A stretch of DNA of 20,535 nucleotides, from the NCBI GenBank assembly GCA_964541375.1, contig CAZIPT010000033.1:1-20535 (forward strand). Direction: 5' to 3'. The stretch's first letter is position 1. Every line of letters begins with the position of its first letter. Origin of the DNA: JBAXEO01 sp964541375 (GTDB taxonomy: Bacteria > Actinomycetota > Coriobacteriia > Anaerosomatales > JAAXUF01). Both the position numbers and the translations under genes were made by a program. Below the pieces are notes generated by a model, which saw only the letters and a list, made by a program, of their open reading frames with translations, was not told the origin of the DNA and did not search any database. Below are positions 1 through 7,266 of the stretch, piece after piece.

Positions 1-926
1 TAGCGCGCACAATGGGTCGGCACCCCGGTAATGTCTCCGTGGTTCGACTTGCCTCCGCGCGCGAGGAGCGGGTCTCGCTGCGTCTCGCCGCCGATGGCGT
101 CAGCGAACTCGAACGTGCCGGAGGTGAAGTTCCTGGTCGGCAGTCCGCCGGCCTCGCTCAGGATGTTCATGAGAACGTTCGTGCCGTACATCGGCAGGCC
201 GGTGCCAGACACGCCGTGCTCCTTGATTGCCGTGGTGAACTTCTTGGTGGCGGCAACGAACGCTTCCTTGTCGGCGTGCTCGAGGAAGCCGGCCCCTTTG
301 TCCGAGATCACGATGGCCTTCAGACCCTTGCTTCCCATCACCGCGCCGAGCCCGCCGCGACCTGCGAAGCGGTTCGGCAGGTTCTTGGTATCGGAAATCG
401 CGATGCCAGCGGCCAGCGCAAGTGCTTCGCCCGCCGGACCGTTGGTGATGGTCGCGTAGCGGTCATCGGCCGGGCGGGTCGCGGCGATTGCTTCGGCGAC
501 CTCGTAGTTGCCAAGTCCGGCCCAAGCGTCCGTGCGCTCGAGCTTGACGCTGCGGTCAGCCTCGATTGTAAGGGTGTAGCGGGCATTGGCGTCGGCAGGC
601 ATGCCCATGACAGCGACCGCGGCGATTCCGAGCCTGGCGAGCGAATGGGCGGCCTGTCCGCCCGCATTGGCCTCCTTGATGCCGCCGGTCAGCGGGCTCT
701 TGGCTCCGACAGACAGACGCCCGCCGTTTGGAGCGGTCGTCCCGCCGAGCATCCCTGGAGCAAACACAAGGACATTGGACGGACCCAGCGGGTCTGAGTC
801 GGCCGGCACATCGTTGTAGATGATGGCGTCGGTGAGAGCACGACCGCCATAGAGCTGCCATCGCTCCGGCACGGGCTCCCACGAGGTGGAGAGGTCGGTC
901 ATGTTCACGCGCAGGATGTCCCTCAT
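1..926 (-). CDS. Aldehyde:ferredoxin oxidoreductase (AOR) family protein, N-terminal part, cut by window edge
   Basis: AOR-family enzymes oxidise aldehydes or related substrates at a tungsten- or molybdenum-bis-pterin centre and pass electrons through a [4Fe-4S] cluster to ferredoxin, normally in the cytoplasm of anaerobes. The visible 308 residues form the AOR N-terminal beta-barrel domain and the start of the second domain: YGGRALTDA (26-34), DPLGP (45-49), GGRLSVGAKSPLTGG (68-82), EANAGG (85-90) and GRGGLGAVMGSKGLKA (189-204). Arg70 and Asn87 align by spacing with the pterin-contacting Arg76 and Asn93 of Pyrococcus AOR (recalled, not checked). The cluster-binding cysteines and most of the active site lie outside the window; one Cys is near the cut end (residue 306). 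The ATG at 926 is preceded by an AAAGGAG ribosome binding site with good spacing. The family is clear, but the substrate cannot be told. Confidence 0.9.
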   Translation of the reverse strand, partial: MRDILRVNMTDLSTSWEPVPERWQLYGGRALTDAIIYNDVPADSDPLGPSNVLVFAPGMLGGTTAPNGGRLSVGAKSPLTGGIKEANAGGQAAHSLARLGIAAVAVMGMPADANARYTLTIEADRSVKLERTDAWAGLGNYEVAEAIAATRPADDRYATITNGPAGEALALAAGIAISDTKNLPNRFAGRGGLGAVMGSKGLKAIVISDKGAGFLEHADKEAFVAATKKFTTAIKEHGVSGTGLPMYGTNVLMNILSEAGGLPTRNFTSGTFEFADAIGGETQRDPLLARGGKSNHGDITGVPTHCAR

Positions 927-972
927 CACAGCTCCTTTGGTTTCAGGCCTACCGAAGGGTACGGCGCACTCT

Positions 973-983
973 GGTAAGTTACC
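973..983. promoter_or_regulatory. Short perfect palindrome upstream of the AOR-family gene
   Basis: GGTAA-G-TTACC is an exact 5-bp inverted repeat around one base, 47 bp upstream of the AOR-family start codon in an AT-richer patch. It could be an operator half-pair, but the arms are short and chance occurrence is plausible. No matching regulator gene is visible. Confidence 0.2.
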
Positions 984-1081
984 CAATTCTGGCCGCGGCT
1001 GGACACGCAAACCGGTGATGCCTTGATGAGTTGTGGGCGCGCCGCGGAGCGCTTCTTCGCGGACGCCGGGAGGCTCTCAGA

Positions 1082-2170
1082 TCAGCGGATCGGCTGGACG
1101 ATCTCACATCTCACAGTTCCGACCCCGTCGACACCCAGATAGCGCGCAGAGCGTCGCGTGAGATCGAGCATGCGACCTGGAGTGAACGGACCGCGGTCGG
1201 TCACAGTGACAATGACGCTGCGGCCGCCCTTGCTCACGGCGAGCCGCGTACCGAACGGCAGCGTCTTATGCGCACAAGTGAACTCGTTCTCGTCGAAGCG
1301 CCGGCCCGAAGACGTGCCCGTGCCATTGTCGCTGTTCCCGTACATGGTCGTGACGCCCGAGAACTTCACGCCGGTTGGCCGATAACTGAGTGGGTCGCCG
1401 GAAACGACGGCGTACTTGCCGGGGCGTCCTTCGACGGCGGCATACACGATCGCCCCGGCCTTGCTCACCGGCGCCTTGCTCGGCGCCGGGACGCGGGTCG
1501 GGGCGGCCGGGGGCTTCGGCCTGGTGACGACGCGCGCCTTGTCCTGCGCAGCGACGAGCGAGGCGACTTCCGCGCTGAGAGACTCAAGGTAGCGGTCCTG
1601 AGCGTCCACCTGCTTCTGGACGCTCTGCCGGCGAGCCGAGACCTGCGCCAGCTCGGCGACTTGGGCGGCCTCTCGCTTACTCAGGTCCGCCCTCAGTGCT
1701 ACGGCCTCGGCACGCTGGGCCTTGAGCTTCGCAAGCAGCGCTGCGTCTTGCTTCACTATCTCCGAGAACACATACAGACGCGCCGAGAAGTCCTCGTAGG
1801 ACGACGCTCCAAAGAGCACGTCGATCATTCCCGGGGCGCCGGTGCGGTATTGGAATGCGGCGCGAGTGGCGAGGTGCTCCTGACCCTCTTTGACCGACTG
1901 GTCGATCTGAGCCAGGCGCGCGGTGTTCGCCGCGATCTTTGAGCGAGTTGCCCGGAGCTTGGTGGACGCTGCTTCATAGCGCGCCATCCCCGACTCGAGG
2001 TCATTGCGCATCTTGTCCATGCGTGCCCGGGCCGCGTTGGCCTGCTGCTGCGCAGTCTGGAGCTGCGTGCTCGCGGGCGGCGCCGCCACCGCAGGAACGC
2101 ACGAAAGCGCGATCGCGAGGACGCCAGCGAGCCCGACAAGCCTGCTCCGATGGGCCAGCAACGCGCGCAA
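1082..2170 (-). CDS. Secreted coiled-coil protein with C-terminal RlpA-like double-psi beta-barrel domain
   Basis: The predicted protein (about 362 residues) has an N-terminal signal peptide (Arg-rich n-region, a Leu/Ala/Val hydrophobic core and an AVAA cleavage-like site). A long Ala/Gln/Arg-rich coiled coil follows, containing the segment GAPGMIDVLFGASSYEDF that resembles the coiled-coil domain of CwlO/PcsB-type peptidoglycan hydrolase proteins. Then come a Pro/Lys-rich linker and a C-terminal domain with hallmarks of RlpA-like/3D barrels: MYG, the GRRFDENEFTCAHKTLPFGT block, VTVTDRGPF, GRMLDLTRRSA and GV-GTV. RlpA-type barrels bind or cleave peptidoglycan, so a cell-wall role outside the membrane is likely; enzymatic activity is not established. 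The open frame reaches a GTG at 2185, but a strong GGAGGT lies just inside it (2174-2179), so TTG at 2170 is preferred. TTG at 2161 is also possible. Confidence 0.8.
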   Translation of the reverse strand: MRALLAHRSRLVGLAGVLAIALSCVPAVAAPPASTQLQTAQQQANAARARMDKMRNDLESGMARYEAASTKLRATRSKIAANTARLAQIDQSVKEGQEHLATRAAFQYRTGAPGMIDVLFGASSYEDFSARLYVFSEIVKQDAALLAKLKAQRAEAVALRADLSKREAAQVAELAQVSARRQSVQKQVDAQDRYLESLSAEVASLVAAQDKARVVTRPKPPAAPTRVPAPSKAPVSKAGAIVYAAVEGRPGKYAVVSGDPLSYRPTGVKFSGVTTMYGNSDNGTGTSSGRRFDENEFTCAHKTLPFGTRLAVSKGGRSVIVTVTDRGPFTPGRMLDLTRRSARYLGVDGVGTVRCEIVQPIR

Positions 2171-2402
2171 ACTACCTCCGAGCACAGGGGACAGGAAGAG
2201 GGCGCAATCCTAGAGAAGCGCCAAAAGGCCGCTTTGGGCGACCGCCACAGGATATCACGCTCGGCTGATCGGCCACTCGAACGCATGGCACACCGCCGCC
2301 TCGGGTACATACCAGGCAACCGCGAAACGTGCGGTAGGCGGATCGACCGAGACCCCTTGGCGGGACTCCCCGGGGTCAAACCCAACGAGAAAGAGGCATG
2401 CC
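2171..2402. other. Divergent intergenic region
   Basis: This region separates the minus-strand RlpA-like gene from the plus-strand glutaredoxin gene and must hold both promoters. I see no open frame with a ribosome binding site, no clear -35/-10 pair and no match to the c-di-AMP (ydaO) riboswitch sometimes found before wall-hydrolase genes. Confidence 0.4.
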
Positions 2403-2678
2403 GTGAGCGACAGCAAGAACGACCTTGAGGCCGTCGACGAGGGGGCTGGCGTGATCATGTACTGCCGCTCGTGGTGCGGGGACTGTGCGAGGGCACGCGC
2501 GTGGCTCACAGCACACGACATCCCCTTCACCGAGATCGACGTGGAGGCCGATCCGTCAGCGCGTGAGCGCGCGGCGTCGCACAATGACGGACGCCTTCAC
2601 ACCCCGACGTTTGAGATCGGCGACGGCGTCTGCGTCGACTTTCGTCCCGACAAGCTCTCAGAGCTGCTCGACATCTGA
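2403..2678 (+). CDS. Glutaredoxin/mycoredoxin-like thiol-disulfide oxidoreductase
   Basis: This is a 91-residue thioredoxin-fold protein, the usual glutaredoxin size. It has the redox motif WCGDC (Cys25, Cys28) preceded by an extra Cys21 (YCRSWCGDC), and the cis-proline motif TPTF at 67-70 that contacts substrate thiols. The WCxxC form, not CPYC, resembles actinobacterial mycoredoxins, which reduce mixed disulfides formed with low-molecular-weight thiols; the physiological thiol here is unknown. The start is GTG at 2403, preceded by AAAGAGG. An ATG at 2398 is excluded because it meets a TGA after two codons. It is convergent with the next gene, and the two 3' ends overlap by 21 bp. Confidence 0.85.
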   Translation: MSDSKNDLEAVDEGAGVIMYCRSWCGDCARARAWLTAHDIPFTEIDVEADPSARERAASHNDGRLHTPTFEIGDGVCVDFRPDKLSELLDI

Positions 2679-3050
2679 CGGTCCGCCGCCCCGTTGGGCT
2701 GCCGGAGGTCTCGTCTGGGCAGATGCGCGCACATCTTCGTCGGCGCCCTCGACGGCGGGGCCTTCCTCGCCGGTCGATTCCGGCGTACGCCACACCCCGA
2801 TCGAGTCCGAGTAGCCGTACTTCATTCCAGTGATGAGCCCTGCCATGAGCCCCAGCGCCCCATAGGCAAGCCACTGCCTTCCCAGCACCAGCCCCGTGAG
2901 GTCGAGCGCGGCGCATCCGAGCAACGCGCCGACGTTCATCGCCCAGTACGACCGCCGACTTCCGCGAACGAACTCGCCGACTCGATACCCCGCTAGCCCA
3001 CCGCCGACAAGACCTGCTGCCACAGCCGCCAGGGTGATCGCAAGTTCCAC
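2658..3050 (-). CDS. Small integral membrane protein, unknown function
   Basis: The gene encodes a 130-residue protein starting at a GTG one base after the stop of the upstream dehydrogenase gene, so it is probably translationally coupled to it. The open frame extends further upstream, but that part lies inside the dehydrogenase gene and has a basic, shadow-like composition. About three hydrophobic segments are visible: residues 2-20 (LAITLAAVAAGLVGGGLAGY), a central Ala/Leu stretch, and a Tyr/Gly/Leu-rich segment near 65-80. The C-terminal 45 residues are hydrophilic and rich in Glu, Ala and Pro. I recognise no family. The 3' end overlaps the end of the convergent glutaredoxin gene. Confidence 0.65.
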   Translation of the reverse strand: MELAITLAAVAAGLVGGGLAGYRVGEFVRGSRRSYWAMNVGALLGCAALDLTGLVLGRQWLAYGALGLMAGLITGMKYGYSDSIGVWRTPESTGEEGPAVEGADEDVRASAQTRPPAAQRGGGPSDVEQL

Positions 3051-3051
3051 G

Positions 3052-3993
3052 TCAGGCGCCCATCGCAGATCGCGCCGTCGCCGCCGTGTCCACTCCCGCG
3101 CGCGCACGCGCGGCGTCATCTGCGTAGAGCAGCCAGAGCGCTTGCGTGCCCAAGTCCCCGCCACCGCCTGCCTCAAGCACATCGTACAGACGCTTGGCTG
3201 CCGAGAGTCCCGGCAGCACGATATTGACCTCTGCGGCCGACTCGAGGGCGATTCGCATGTCCTTCACGAAGTGCTTGACGTAGAAGCCGGGTGCGAAGTC
3301 CCCGTCCAGGATTCTCGGGGCGAGGTTGGCGAGCGACCACGAGGCGGCTGATCCCGCCCCGATCGAAAGCAGGACCCTCCTCTCGTCGAGTCCCGCGGCT
3401 CTCGCATAGGTCAGCGATTCGACTGTGGCCAGCATCGAGCCAGCGATCGCAACCTGGTTCGCCATCTTGGTGTGCTGCCCCGAGCCCGGTCCGCCCTGGA
3501 GCACGACGTTGGCACCCATGACCTGTAGCACCGGTTCGACCCGGGAGAAAGCGGTCTCGTCCCCTCCGACCATGATGGTCAGTGTCGCGTTACGCGCGCC
3601 GATGTCACCCCCGGAGACCGGCGCGTCGAGCGCCGAAAGCCCGCGGACCCGGGCGGCCGAGGCGATCCTCTCGGCGAGTGCGGGCGATGACGTAGTCATG
3701 TCGATGAGGACCGCGTCTGCAGATGCGCTCTCGATAATGCCTTCGGGGCCGAAGTAGATCGCCTCGACGTCAGTCGGATAGCCCACCATCGTGATGACGA
3801 CGTCGGCAGCGGATGCGGCCGCGCCGGCTGTCGGAGCCCAGACCGCGCCCCGCTCGATGAGCGAATCGGCTCGCGAGCGGGTCCTGTTGAAGACGACGAC
3901 CCTGTACCCGGCGTCGAGGAGGTGCCCCGCCATAGAAGCGCCCATGACCCCGGTTCCGACAAAGGCGATGTTCGTAGTGGTCGAAACGGTCAT
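3052..3993 (-). CDS. NAD(P)-dependent beta-hydroxyacid dehydrogenase (HIBADH / tartronate-semialdehyde reductase type)
   Basis: This cytoplasmic enzyme family oxidises 3-hydroxyacids or reduces semialdehydes such as tartronate or succinate semialdehyde. The 313-residue protein is slightly longer than the usual 290-300. It shows the Rossmann dinucleotide motif GTGVMG (13-18), the substrate-binding signature DAPVSGG (123-129) followed by GARNATLTIMVGG, and the catalytic lysine in GSGQHTKMANQ (Lys176). A C-terminal helical domain includes FYVKHFVKDMRIAL (237-250). The residue after the first nucleotide-binding strand is Asn36 followed by Arg37, which tends toward NADPH use, but this is inference. 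The start overlaps the stop of the GNAT gene (ATGA), so the two are coupled. The exact substrate is not determinable. Confidence 0.88.
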   Translation of the reverse strand: MTVSTTTNIAFVGTGVMGASMAGHLLDAGYRVVVFNRTRSRADSLIERGAVWAPTAGAAASAADVVITMVGYPTDVEAIYFGPEGIIESASADAVLIDMTTSSPALAERIASAARVRGLSALDAPVSGGDIGARNATLTIMVGGDETAFSRVEPVLQVMGANVVLQGGPGSGQHTKMANQVAIAGSMLATVESLTYARAAGLDERRVLLSIGAGSAASWSLANLAPRILDGDFAPGFYVKHFVKDMRIALESAAEVNIVLPGLSAAKRLYDVLEAGGGGDLGTQALWLLYADDAARARAGVDTAATARSAMGA

Positions 3994-4841
3994 GGTGTGG
4001 ATCCTTTCGGAGTCGGCGTGCTTATTGGCATCGGATACCTTGCGTCGACACGAGTGTAGGCGACGCGAAAGCCCAGGCGCTCGATATTGCGCTGGCTGGG
4101 GCTACCCGGCACGGACTCGGTGACCGCCATCGAGCAGCCGTGCTCCGCCGCGACCGCGAGCCGTGCGCGCTGAAGCGTCGACTGCACGCCTCGGCGCCGA
4201 AACGCGGGCAGCGTGGTATCTGCCGAGAGCCACGCCAGCTCGTCGTCGATCTCGATCTGACCGGTCCCCGCGTACTCGCCATCGACGAGTGCGAAGTAGA
4301 AGCGCGCATCGTCTCGGCGTGTAGCGGCCTTCGCGAGCCTCAAGTCCGCGGGAGTCGGCTCGTCGGGTGCCGAGAACCCGGTAGCCGCCATCAACGCCCA
4401 CAGTTCCAGGTCGGCGGTCCCCAGCGCCTCGACGACCTCGACCGCGGGAGCGGGCGGGTCGAGTTCATCGTTGGGATCGACCCTTCTGACCAGGACGTTC
4501 TCGAACGTGCCGACTCCCCACCCGCGCTCCGAGAGCACCGCCACCAGAGAATGATCGGCCAGCGGACAAACGCTGATGATAGGCTCCTCGCGATGATCGA
4601 GAAAGAAGCGCTCGACGGTGGCTATCTGGCCCGGGGTCACCTCGCCGCGAAAGCCGAGCCCGATGGCTCCGTTGGCCGGCGACTTGGCACCGACGTAGCC
4701 GGCGACGCCGCCTCCAACCTCGATGAACTCGGCGCCGGAGTCCGGGAAGAGCTCAGAGGCGGCCTCCGCGAACCCTCGAACGTCTCGCGCTGCGAACAAC
4801 TCGAGGCGTTCGGCGAGGGCGTAGTTGGCGAACTCAGCCAC
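3990..4841 (-). CDS. GNAT-family N-acetyltransferase
   Basis: The 283-residue protein has a C-terminal GNAT acetyl-CoA-binding domain: a beta-strand segment RFYFALVDGEYAGTGQIEI, then motif A with the pyrophosphate-binding loop RRRGVQ (215-220) in LPAFRRRGVQSTLQRARL, and a final SQRNIERLGF helix (249-258) typical of motif B. The N-terminal half (1-130) is a divergent second domain, possibly a degenerate GNAT repeat, so the protein may be a two-domain GNAT. It would acetylate a small molecule or protein in the cytoplasm; the substrate is unknown. The start is GTG at 4841 with a GGAG four bases upstream. It is the first gene of the three-gene operon running to 2658. Confidence 0.83.
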   Translation of the reverse strand: MAEFANYALAERLELFAARDVRGFAEAASELFPDSGAEFIEVGGGVAGYVGAKSPANGAIGLGFRGEVTPGQIATVERFFLDHREEPIISVCPLADHSLVAVLSERGWGVGTFENVLVRRVDPNDELDPPAPAVEVVEALGTADLELWALMAATGFSAPDEPTPADLRLAKAATRRDDARFYFALVDGEYAGTGQIEIDDELAWLSADTTLPAFRRRGVQSTLQRARLAVAAEHGCSMAVTESVPGSPSQRNIERLGFRVAYTRVDARYPMPISTPTPKGSTP

Positions 4842-4958
4842 TGGGCTCCGATCGTGATGGGATGACGGACGATGGCGCCATCCAGTGTGCCGCTGGTTCG
4901 GGTACGCTTCAACCTGTAGCCCTGCCCGTGCAGACCCGCGCGCACCAAGGAGCCGTCC
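4842..4958. other. Divergent promoter region (GNAT operon / membrane-anchored protein)
   Basis: This 117-bp spacer lies between two divergent starts and should contain both promoters. I could not identify a convincing -35/-10 pair on either strand. Confidence 0.35.
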
Positions 4959-5717
4959 ATGGCCGAAACACCCGACCTCGCCGAGAGCCCCGGCACCGCC
5001 ACCGCGGTAGCCGAGCCGCCGGAACCACCGGACGCGCCGCCTGCGACCGCGACCGGCTCACCGTCCCCCGCCCCGCGCAAGAGGCGCTGGCTCGGCTGGG
5101 TGATCGGCATCCTCAGTGCGGTCATCGTTATCGGTGCGCTCACCGGAGTGGTGGTCTGGGCGCTTGGACGTGGATCGAGGTCTCAGGACTTCTCGGCGTA
5201 CCGCGCGGGCTTCGAATCCGCGATGGCCAAGGCCGGAACCAAGGCATCGTTTCCGGGCGCTCCGGTCGAGCTTTCGAGCGTCTCAGCAACCGGCAGCCAC
5301 CCATTCGACGCGACCTTCACCGCCGAGGAGATCACGGCGCTGGTCAACGTCTTCCCTTGGACGACCGAAATCCAGGCGACCTCGGTGGCGGTATCGGGTG
5401 TGACCGTCGGGTTTCCCTCGGCAGGCACGGCGAGCCTCCGCGCGGTGGCGAAGGTGAACGGCTCCGCCTACAGCGGATCGCTCGAGGGTCCTGTGAGCTA
5501 TCGGATGGGCTCGATCACGAGCCCCGGAGCGACCAAGGTCACCGCCGAGGGGTTCACGGTGAGCGGCGACCGCGCAGCGCAGGCAACCGACATGCTGCTG
5601 GTCTACCTCAACGCCTACCTCGCGGCGGCGCCCGGACTGAAGGTTCAAAAGGCGGTAGTCACAGCTGACGGCGTGTCCGTCAGTGGTACCGCTCCGGACA
5701 GCCTCACGCTGAAGTAG
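4959..5717 (+). CDS. Membrane-anchored extracytoplasmic protein, unknown function
   Basis: The gene encodes 252 residues. An Ala/Pro/Thr/Glu-rich low-complexity tail (1-39) is followed by a basic cluster PRKRR (39-43) and one transmembrane helix (about 46-68). An outside domain of about 180 residues follows, rich in Ser, Thr, Ala, Val and Gly with alternating beta-strand patterning. The basic residues before the helix place the N-terminus in the cytoplasm and the C-terminal domain outside. The outer domain loosely recalls the beta-rich DUF2993/LmeA-type lipid-binding fold, for example in its repeated VSVSG-like strands, but I cannot confirm this. The ATG at 4959 follows an AAGGAG with six-base spacing. 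It is convergent with the iron-sulfur flavoprotein gene, with 27 bp between stops. Confidence 0.75.
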   Translation: MAETPDLAESPGTATAVAEPPEPPDAPPATATGSPSPAPRKRRWLGWVIGILSAVIVIGALTGVVVWALGRGSRSQDFSAYRAGFESAMAKAGTKASFPGAPVELSSVSATGSHPFDATFTAEEITALVNVFPWTTEIQATSVAVSGVTVGFPSAGTASLRAVAKVNGSAYSGSLEGPVSYRMGSITSPGATKVTAEGFTVSGDRAAQATDMLLVYLNAYLAAAPGLKVQKAVVTADGVSVSGTAPDSLTLK

Positions 5718-5720
5718 CGT

Positions 5721-5734
5721 ACAGCCGTCGCTGT
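5721..5734. repeat. Small hairpin between convergent genes
   Basis: ACAGC-CGTC-GCTGT is a perfect 5-bp stem with a tetraloop in the 27-bp gap between two convergent genes. It could serve as a weak bidirectional terminator, but no T-run follows on either side. Confidence 0.25.
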
Positions 5735-5744
5735 CGCCGGGGGG

Positions 5745-6320
5745 TTACTCGGCCAGCTTCTCCAGCACCCACGCCATGTTCTCGCCGAGCCGGCGCATGG
5801 TACGCATCCCCTCGGCATCGCCCTCGACGTCGCCGCGTTCGCGGCCGATGCCGATGTTCCAGTAACTCGACCCCACAGTGACCATCTCAGCGATGGAGAA
5901 GAAGTGGTTCAGGGTGTCGAACGTGTGCATCGCTCCAGCACGTCTCACGGCAACGACGGCCGCCCCAGGCTTGCGCATGAACATGTCGCGCTTGGAACGC
6001 CCAACGTAGCCGGCACGATCCATGATCGCTTTGATCTCCGGCGTGGCATCGGCGAAGTAGACCGGGCTCCCCAAGATGATGCCGTCGGCCGCAGCCATGG
6101 ACTCGATGATGGCGTTGCCATCGTCGCTGCGGCCCCAGCACTTGCCGTCGGCTTTCGACGTGCACTTGCCGCACGCGGTGCACCCACGGATGTCCTTGCC
6201 CGCAAGCTCGATCAGCTCGCACTCGACCCCAGCCTCCCGAAGCGGCTCAAAGACGGCCTCGATAAGAAGTGAGGTGTTGCCCTTCTTGCGCCCGGAACCA
6301 CAAACCGCGACGACCTTCAT
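5745..6320 (-). CDS. Iron-sulfur flavoprotein / NADPH-dependent FMN reductase family
   Basis: The 191-residue protein matches the iron-sulfur flavoproteins of anaerobes, which combine FMN in a flavodoxin-like fold with a [4Fe-4S] cluster and move electrons between ferredoxin and acceptors such as O2 or peroxide. It begins MKVVAVCGSGRKKGNTSLL with the phosphate-binding GSxxxxGNT loop (8-16). The compact cysteine motif C-x2-C-x2-C-x7-C (Cys47, 50, 53, 61) is the family hallmark, and GSPVYF (84-89) is the second flavin-contacting loop. ATG at 6320 is chosen over the in-frame GTG at 6329 because AGGTGG sits at suitable spacing before the ATG and the family begins at this point. It is last in a series of minus-strand genes and may be transcribed separately (134-bp gap upstream). 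Confidence 0.9.
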   Translation of the reverse strand: MKVVAVCGSGRKKGNTSLLIEAVFEPLREAGVECELIELAGKDIRGCTACGKCTSKADGKCWGRSDDGNAIIESMAAADGIILGSPVYFADATPEIKAIMDRAGYVGRSKRDMFMRKPGAAVVAVRRAGAMHTFDTLNHFFSIAEMVTVGSSYWNIGIGRERGDVEGDAEGMRTMRRLGENMAWVLEKLAE

Positions 6321-6338
6321 GCCTTCCACCTTTCGGCA

Positions 6339-6357
6339 TCCCGCAAGGAGCGCGGGA
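6339..6357. repeat. Inverted repeat upstream of the iron-sulfur flavoprotein gene
   Basis: TCCCGC and GCGGGA form a perfect 6-bp stem around a 7-base loop, 19 bp upstream of the flavoprotein start and about 100 bp after the preceding membrane-protein gene. It could end the upstream transcript or form an operator or leader hairpin. There is no T-tract, so an intrinsic terminator is uncertain. Confidence 0.3.
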
Positions 6358-6454
6358 GGTGACGAGGGAATCTATCCGCGGGCAAGTGTTTCACAGAGGG
6401 TTCCAGCCGTCACGCGACAGCGGAGACGTACGGTGGCAGCACGGAAACGAAGGG

Positions 6455-6943
6455 CTACTCCGAGCCCGGGGCGGCGGGCTTGATTGCGGGTGCCGGGTTG
6501 ATGAGGGCCTGCCAGAAGATCCGGTCGGCGAGCGCCAGACCGGTTCCCACGCCCACATAGAGCACCGCAAGGAAGTCGCGCGGAAGCCCCGAGCGCCTCA
6601 GGAGGATGCCCCCGCCCATCATCACGATCACGAACATCCAGGACTTCCAGGAGAAGAACCCAAAGTAGCAGGCACGTCCGCGCGCATGGATGCGGAGCAC
6701 CGCCTTACGGGCAACACGATCCAGCAGGTAGCGGGACTTGATCACGCCCAGGGCCACTGCAAGCGCCAGCAGCGCCGCGAACCAGTTGTCGTGCAGGAAT
6801 CCGACGCCCCGAATGAGCAGGATCGTCGCGCCGACCGCCCACATCGCTGCCGCCGAGAACAGTTGCACGCGCTGACCCGCCCGGGGAGTGAATCGTCGGA
6901 TACCGTCACGACGCGCTGTGTCTTCGTTCGTTGATTCAGTCAT
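6455..6943 (-). CDS. Integral membrane protein with about four transmembrane helices, unknown function
   Basis: The gene encodes 162 residues. A hydrophilic N-terminus (1-25) is followed by hydrophobic segments at about 27-46, 54-69, 100-115 and 124-142, and a Pro/Ala-rich tail (150-162). A basic loop between the second and third segments (RYLLDRVARKAVLRIHARGR) should face the cytoplasm. I recognise no catalytic motif or named family. The ATG at 6943 is preceded by a GAGG five bases upstream. It lies 37 bp after the 78-residue membrane-protein gene in the same direction and probably shares its transcript. Confidence 0.75.
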   Translation of the reverse strand: MTESTNEDTARRDGIRRFTPRAGQRVQLFSAAAMWAVGATILLIRGVGFLHDNWFAALLALAVALGVIKSRYLLDRVARKAVLRIHARGRACYFGFFSWKSWMFVIVMMGGGILLRRSGLPRDFLAVLYVGVGTGLALADRIFWQALINPAPAIKPAAPGSE

Positions 6944-6980
6944 GGACGCCTCAAAGCAAGTCGCGCGCCGACCCCGGCCA

Positions 6981-7217
6981 TCATCCGACGACCTTGGTGC
7001 CGGCGATGACCACGGCTGCCACGGCGACAGCGACTCCCACGACCCCCAGAAGTCTCAGGCGAGAAGCGAGCCGCGGCTGTGTCCACCCGCGCGCCGCATA
7101 TCCCCCGCGCAGCAGAATGGCGGCAAGCGCATCGGCTCGCCAGATCACGAGCGCGAAGTACGCCAGGGCGACGAGCTCAAGCACGCCGAGGAAGATCATG
7201 AGCGCGGGCCGGCTCAT
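6981..7217 (-). CDS. Small two-helix membrane protein, unknown function
   Basis: The 78-residue protein has two hydrophobic segments, at about 6-25 (LMIFLGVLELVALAYFALVI) and 56-76, separated by a basic loop containing Arg-Ala and Arg-Leu pairs. This gives a simple hairpin topology. The ATG at 7217 has a GGGAG six bases upstream, which supports a real gene. It sits 49 bp after degV and 37 bp before the larger membrane-protein gene. I recognise no family. Confidence 0.65.
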   Translation of the reverse strand: MSRPALMIFLGVLELVALAYFALVIWRADALAAILLRGGYAARGWTQPRLASRLRLLGVVGVAVAVAAVVIAGTKVVG

Positions 7218-7266
7218 CGAGCGCTCCCGCGTTTCCCGGCCGGCTCCGCCGGATGATCGGCTGACG

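Noticed and set aside
2171..2402. Possible c-di-AMP (ydaO-type) riboswitch before the RlpA-like gene
   Set aside because: The conserved riboswitch blocks could not be found on the minus strand; only unrelated GC-rich short repeats are present.
4637..5143. Open frame on the minus strand spanning the GNAT start and the divergent gene
   Set aside because: It covers the ends of two well-supported divergent genes and the spacer, lacks a ribosome binding site and has low-complexity composition typical of a GC-rich shadow frame.
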